From Impatiens glandulifera (Eukaryota > Streptophyta > Magnoliopsida > Ericales > Balsaminaceae), in assembly GCF_907164915.1 (NCBI RefSeq), contig NC_061864.1, positions 11,787,889 to 11,851,888 of the forward strand: DNA of 64,000 nucleotides. The letters are read 5' to 3'. Both the position numbers and the translations under genes were made by a program. Each line of letters opens with the position of its first letter. Position 1 is the stretch's first letter. Below the pieces are notes generated by a model that saw nothing but the letters and a program-made list of their open reading frames with translations, was not told the DNA's origin and ran no database searches. Below, in pieces: positions 61,026-64,000 of the stretch.

Positions 61026-61789
61026 TTATCTTAGTTAAATGACTTAAACTACCCACATTAACATTCTCTAAACCTATTACATTTTTACTCAATTAATAAA
61101 TTATTTAATTTCATCAATGTAATATTTATAATTAAAATTAAACACACTAAAATATAATATTAAAATAAAATATTAACTTAAATAATATAAATATAAATAA
61201 AAAATAAATTATATGAATAAAAATGTGAGTCTATTAATAATTCTCTTCGATATTATTTTATTAATTACTTATTAAAATTTTAATTATTTATAATTTTAAT
61301 AATTATTAATACATTAAATAATAAATATATGATAATAATTTTAATTTTAATAATATAATAATATATATTTATAAATTTTATCCACATCTCCCATTTTCTT
61401 TCTCAAACTAACCACTTTTATATTAACATTATCAAATGACCACGTCTCTCTAAATATATTTACATTTTCATTAAATTTATAAATTATTTAATTTTATAAA
61501 TGTAATATATATAATTAAAATTAAATATACTAAAATATTAAAATAAAATATAAATATTAAATAAATTATATGAATAGAAATTTGAATCTCATAATAATTA
61601 TCTCACATATTACTTTTATTAATTTACATATTATTTTTAAAATTTTAATTATTATTAAAACATTCAAACAAAATATATAATAATAATTTAACTTTAATAA
61701 TATAATAATATTTTATAAGTTTTACTAATAATATAATTTAATATATATATAAATAAATAAATAAATAAATAACATGAGTGTCAAGACAC
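61026..61789. other. Very AT-rich DNA within the ACACGA element or its insert
   Basis: Contains two diverged copies of a ~200-base AT-rich stretch (around 61075-61380 and 61450-61745, sharing AAATTATTTAATTT and TATATGAATA words). No gene seen. Confidence 0.4.
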
Positions 61790-62010
61790 GATTGTGTTGA
61801 CACGATAACAAAATCTAGTCGGAATAACACGAAACACGAATTTAAACACGAGTTAGTACGACACAAATAAATTCGTGGACACGAATAACACGACACGAAA
61901 GAGTCCGTGAATCATAATATTTTGAGTGAGTGAAGACACGATACGACACGTATAAGATTTAGACACGACACAACATGACACGATTGAGAGTATAACACAA
62001 CTTGCCCGAG
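61790..62010. repeat. ACACGA-rich repeat block, right part
   Basis: Dense ACACGA and GACACGA words such as AACACGACACGAAAGAG and AGACACGATACGACACG, like the left block 1 kb away. Confidence 0.5.
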
Positions 62011-62080
62011 TCGAATACGAACGTTTATGTACAATACCTAGCTCTAGCATATATACAAGGTTGCCCAGAAATTTGGAACC

Positions 62081-63327
62081 AATTCCCAAACTACTCTAGT
62101 TTGTCGTTTAACTTCCCAAACTAACCTACTTTGTTCATTCATTCCCAAATTAACCTATTTTATTCGTTCATTTCCAAATTAACCTAGTTTACTATTCAAA
62201 CTCACTTTTTTTTTAAATTTATTAATTTATTACATTTAAATTCATTATATATATATATATATTAAAACTATTATTTTTATAAATTTGATATATTTAAATT
62301 ATTATTTTAATAAATTAAATTATTTATATTTTGATATATATTTTAAATTATTATTTTAATAAATTTGATTATTTATATTTTGATATATATTTTAAATTAT
62401 TATTTTTTATAAATTTGATTATTTATATTTTAATATATATATATTTATTTATATTTCAATTATAATAAATATTCCCTTTAACATTCTAATAAATATTTAA
62501 TAAATATTAATAAATTTAAAATATTTTAACCATAATAATATAATAATTAATCATTCATCAAAACAATTACAATCATCATTTCTCTAAATTATTGAGGATT
62601 TTGCTCAGGATATCGTTAGATTGTGAAATTGTTAGATTGTGATATATATTAATGGATTAACCAAAATTTTGAGATGTGGTAGTATGTTTTCACTCTTTAT
62701 CTAATGAATCATATTGAACGTTTCCAATAGCACATGATTGAGATAAATATAATAATCTTGTTCCCAATAAAAAAATTTGAGAAAAAAGAAAAATCAACGA
62801 GGTTAAATCCAAATCGAACCGAAATGAATAACTCACGAAAGATCATTATTTGTGGAAGGCCTAAGCAAAATTGTCAATAATTTAAAGAAATGATGATTGC
62901 AATCGTTTTTATGAATTATTATATTATTATGATTAAAATATTTTAAATTTATTAGTATTTATCAATTATTTATTAAAATGTTAAAAGAAATATTTATTAT
63001 TTTATATAAACAATAATTAAAATGTAAATATATATAATCAAATTTATAAAAAAATAATAATTTAAAATATATATTAAAATATAAATAATAATTTAAAATA
63101 TATATCAAAATATAAATAATTTAATTTATATAAATAATAATTTAAATATATTAAATTTATAAAAATAATAATTTAAATATATAATAAATTTAAATGTAAT
63201 AAATAAATAAATAAAAATTGAGTTTGAATAGTAAATTAGGTTAGTTTGGAAATAAATCAACAAAGTATGTTAGTTAAAGTATGTTAGTTTGAAAAATTGA
63301 ACGAGAAACTAGGTTAGTTTGAGAATT
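62081..63327. mobile_element. Long foldback (inverted-repeat) element
   Basis: Left arm about 62081-62609, right arm about 62860-63327, loop ~250 bases. The arms match end to end: outer CAAACTAACCTAGTTT words, AT-rich middles, and inner CAATCATCATTTCT..AAATTATTGA..TTTTGCT words all recur inversely. The outer ~130 bases of the left arm are made of four ~31-base subrepeats (CCAAACTAACCTA-type). No transposase frame and no clear target duplication. Confidence 0.7.
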
Positions 63328-64000
63328 CATGATTCACCCCACAAAGTTTAGGGTGTCTTAAGTAAAATATTTTTTTTTTAACTTATTATATTTTATGTTA
63401 TATTAAAAAATATATAATAATTTTGTAATTAATAAAAATAATATAGTTAATGAAATGATATATAACATTTATTAAAGTAATTTAACATCAAAATAAAGTG
63501 ATAAACAAAAAATAAAAAGAACAAAACATAGTAAAAAGTTAAATAATCTATATATTTATAATTTTGGGACAGTCCCTCAAGTTAAGATATTTGTATCACC
63601 CACAAAAATGAAAATAAAAAAACAATAAAATTTTGGGAAAAGGAATAATGATTGGGGGTAGCATAGAATAGAAGCTGGTGTGTACTTAGCGGAGGAGTTA
63701 CGTATTAAATTTGATTATATCCAATCATGGCCCATTGCATTGCTGTTATAACAATTGTTTTAAATCTTAAAAAATGTACCATTTCATTTCATTTCATTTC
63801 ATTTCATTTCATTTCATTTCATTTCATTTGACTTCTAAAACACGAACATTCAACTTACTATTTGAAAAAAAAAAAATTATTTTCTAATTTATATAACAGA
63901 AAAAATATTAATATTTTTTTTAGTTGTATAAGTTAAAAAGCTCAGATAGACCCCATTTTTAAATATGATATCAAAATGTGACAAATTATACAAAATGATA
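63328..64000. other. AT-rich right edge of window
   Basis: No gene recognised apart from the microsatellite listed separately. Confidence 0.5.
63780..63829. repeat. (ATTTC)10 microsatellite
   Basis: Ten near-perfect tandem pentamers ATTTC; the last reads ATTTG. Confidence 0.95.

Overview
This is plant nuclear DNA from a dicot. The genes are intron-rich, with GT-AG introns and some GC-AG introns. Intergenic DNA is very AT-rich with long (AT)n tracts, and MITEs, SINEs and Helitron-type repeats are abundant. The species cannot be fixed from sequence alone; gene content fits a eudicot, possibly an asterid. Nine protein-coding genes can be assembled exon by exon. In all nine the joined frame is open and its length is a multiple of three. 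Layout: 1-6.1 kb AT-rich intergenic DNA; 6.8-8.1 kb (+) class III peroxidase; 8.1-11.6 kb intergenic with a higher-GC, organelle-like insert; 11.8-19.5 kb (+) cohesin subunit SCC3; 20.3-21.9 kb (-) intronless UTP15/SWA1 of the small-subunit processome; 22.4-23.7 kb a Helitron-like element built of ~310-bp tandem units; 26.3-33.7 kb (+) nodulin homeobox protein NDX; 35.0-39.6 kb (-) BSL1 Kelch-phosphatase; 40.5-40.9 kb a MULE-type MITE; 41.5-44.3 kb (-) aldo-keto reductase; 44.8-46.3 kb a second array of the Helitron unit; 46.8-47.6 kb another MULE-type element containing telomere-like repeats; 48.2-50.4 kb (+) LEC14B-like WD40 protein; 51.6-52.8 kb (-) intronless secreted LRR protein; 56.3-58.2 kb (-) RLCK-VI/RBK-type kinase; 58.2-64 kb intergenic DNA rich in repeats, including a ~1.25-kb foldback. 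The genes do not form a pathway. They look like an ordinary eukaryotic neighbourhood with conserved microsynteny: SCC3 beside UTP15, and NDX tail-to-tail with BSL1 followed by LEC14B and an LRR gene, match neighbours in Arabidopsis as I recall its locus numbers. Themes are chromosome cohesion, ribosome biogenesis, chromatin/RNA-linked repression, brassinosteroid-type phosphatase signalling and ROP-linked kinase signalling. The most unusual signals are: a GA-AG intron in the catalytic half of BSL1 plus three GC-AG introns in three genes; two arrays of a Helitron-associated unit that carries antisense tRNA-like Pol III boxes; a MITE holding seven near-palindromic TTGCGTNACGCAA 13-mers; interstitial telomere-like repeats inside a MULE; several retroposed tRNA/SINE copies in introns with clear target-site duplications; and the long foldback near the right edge.
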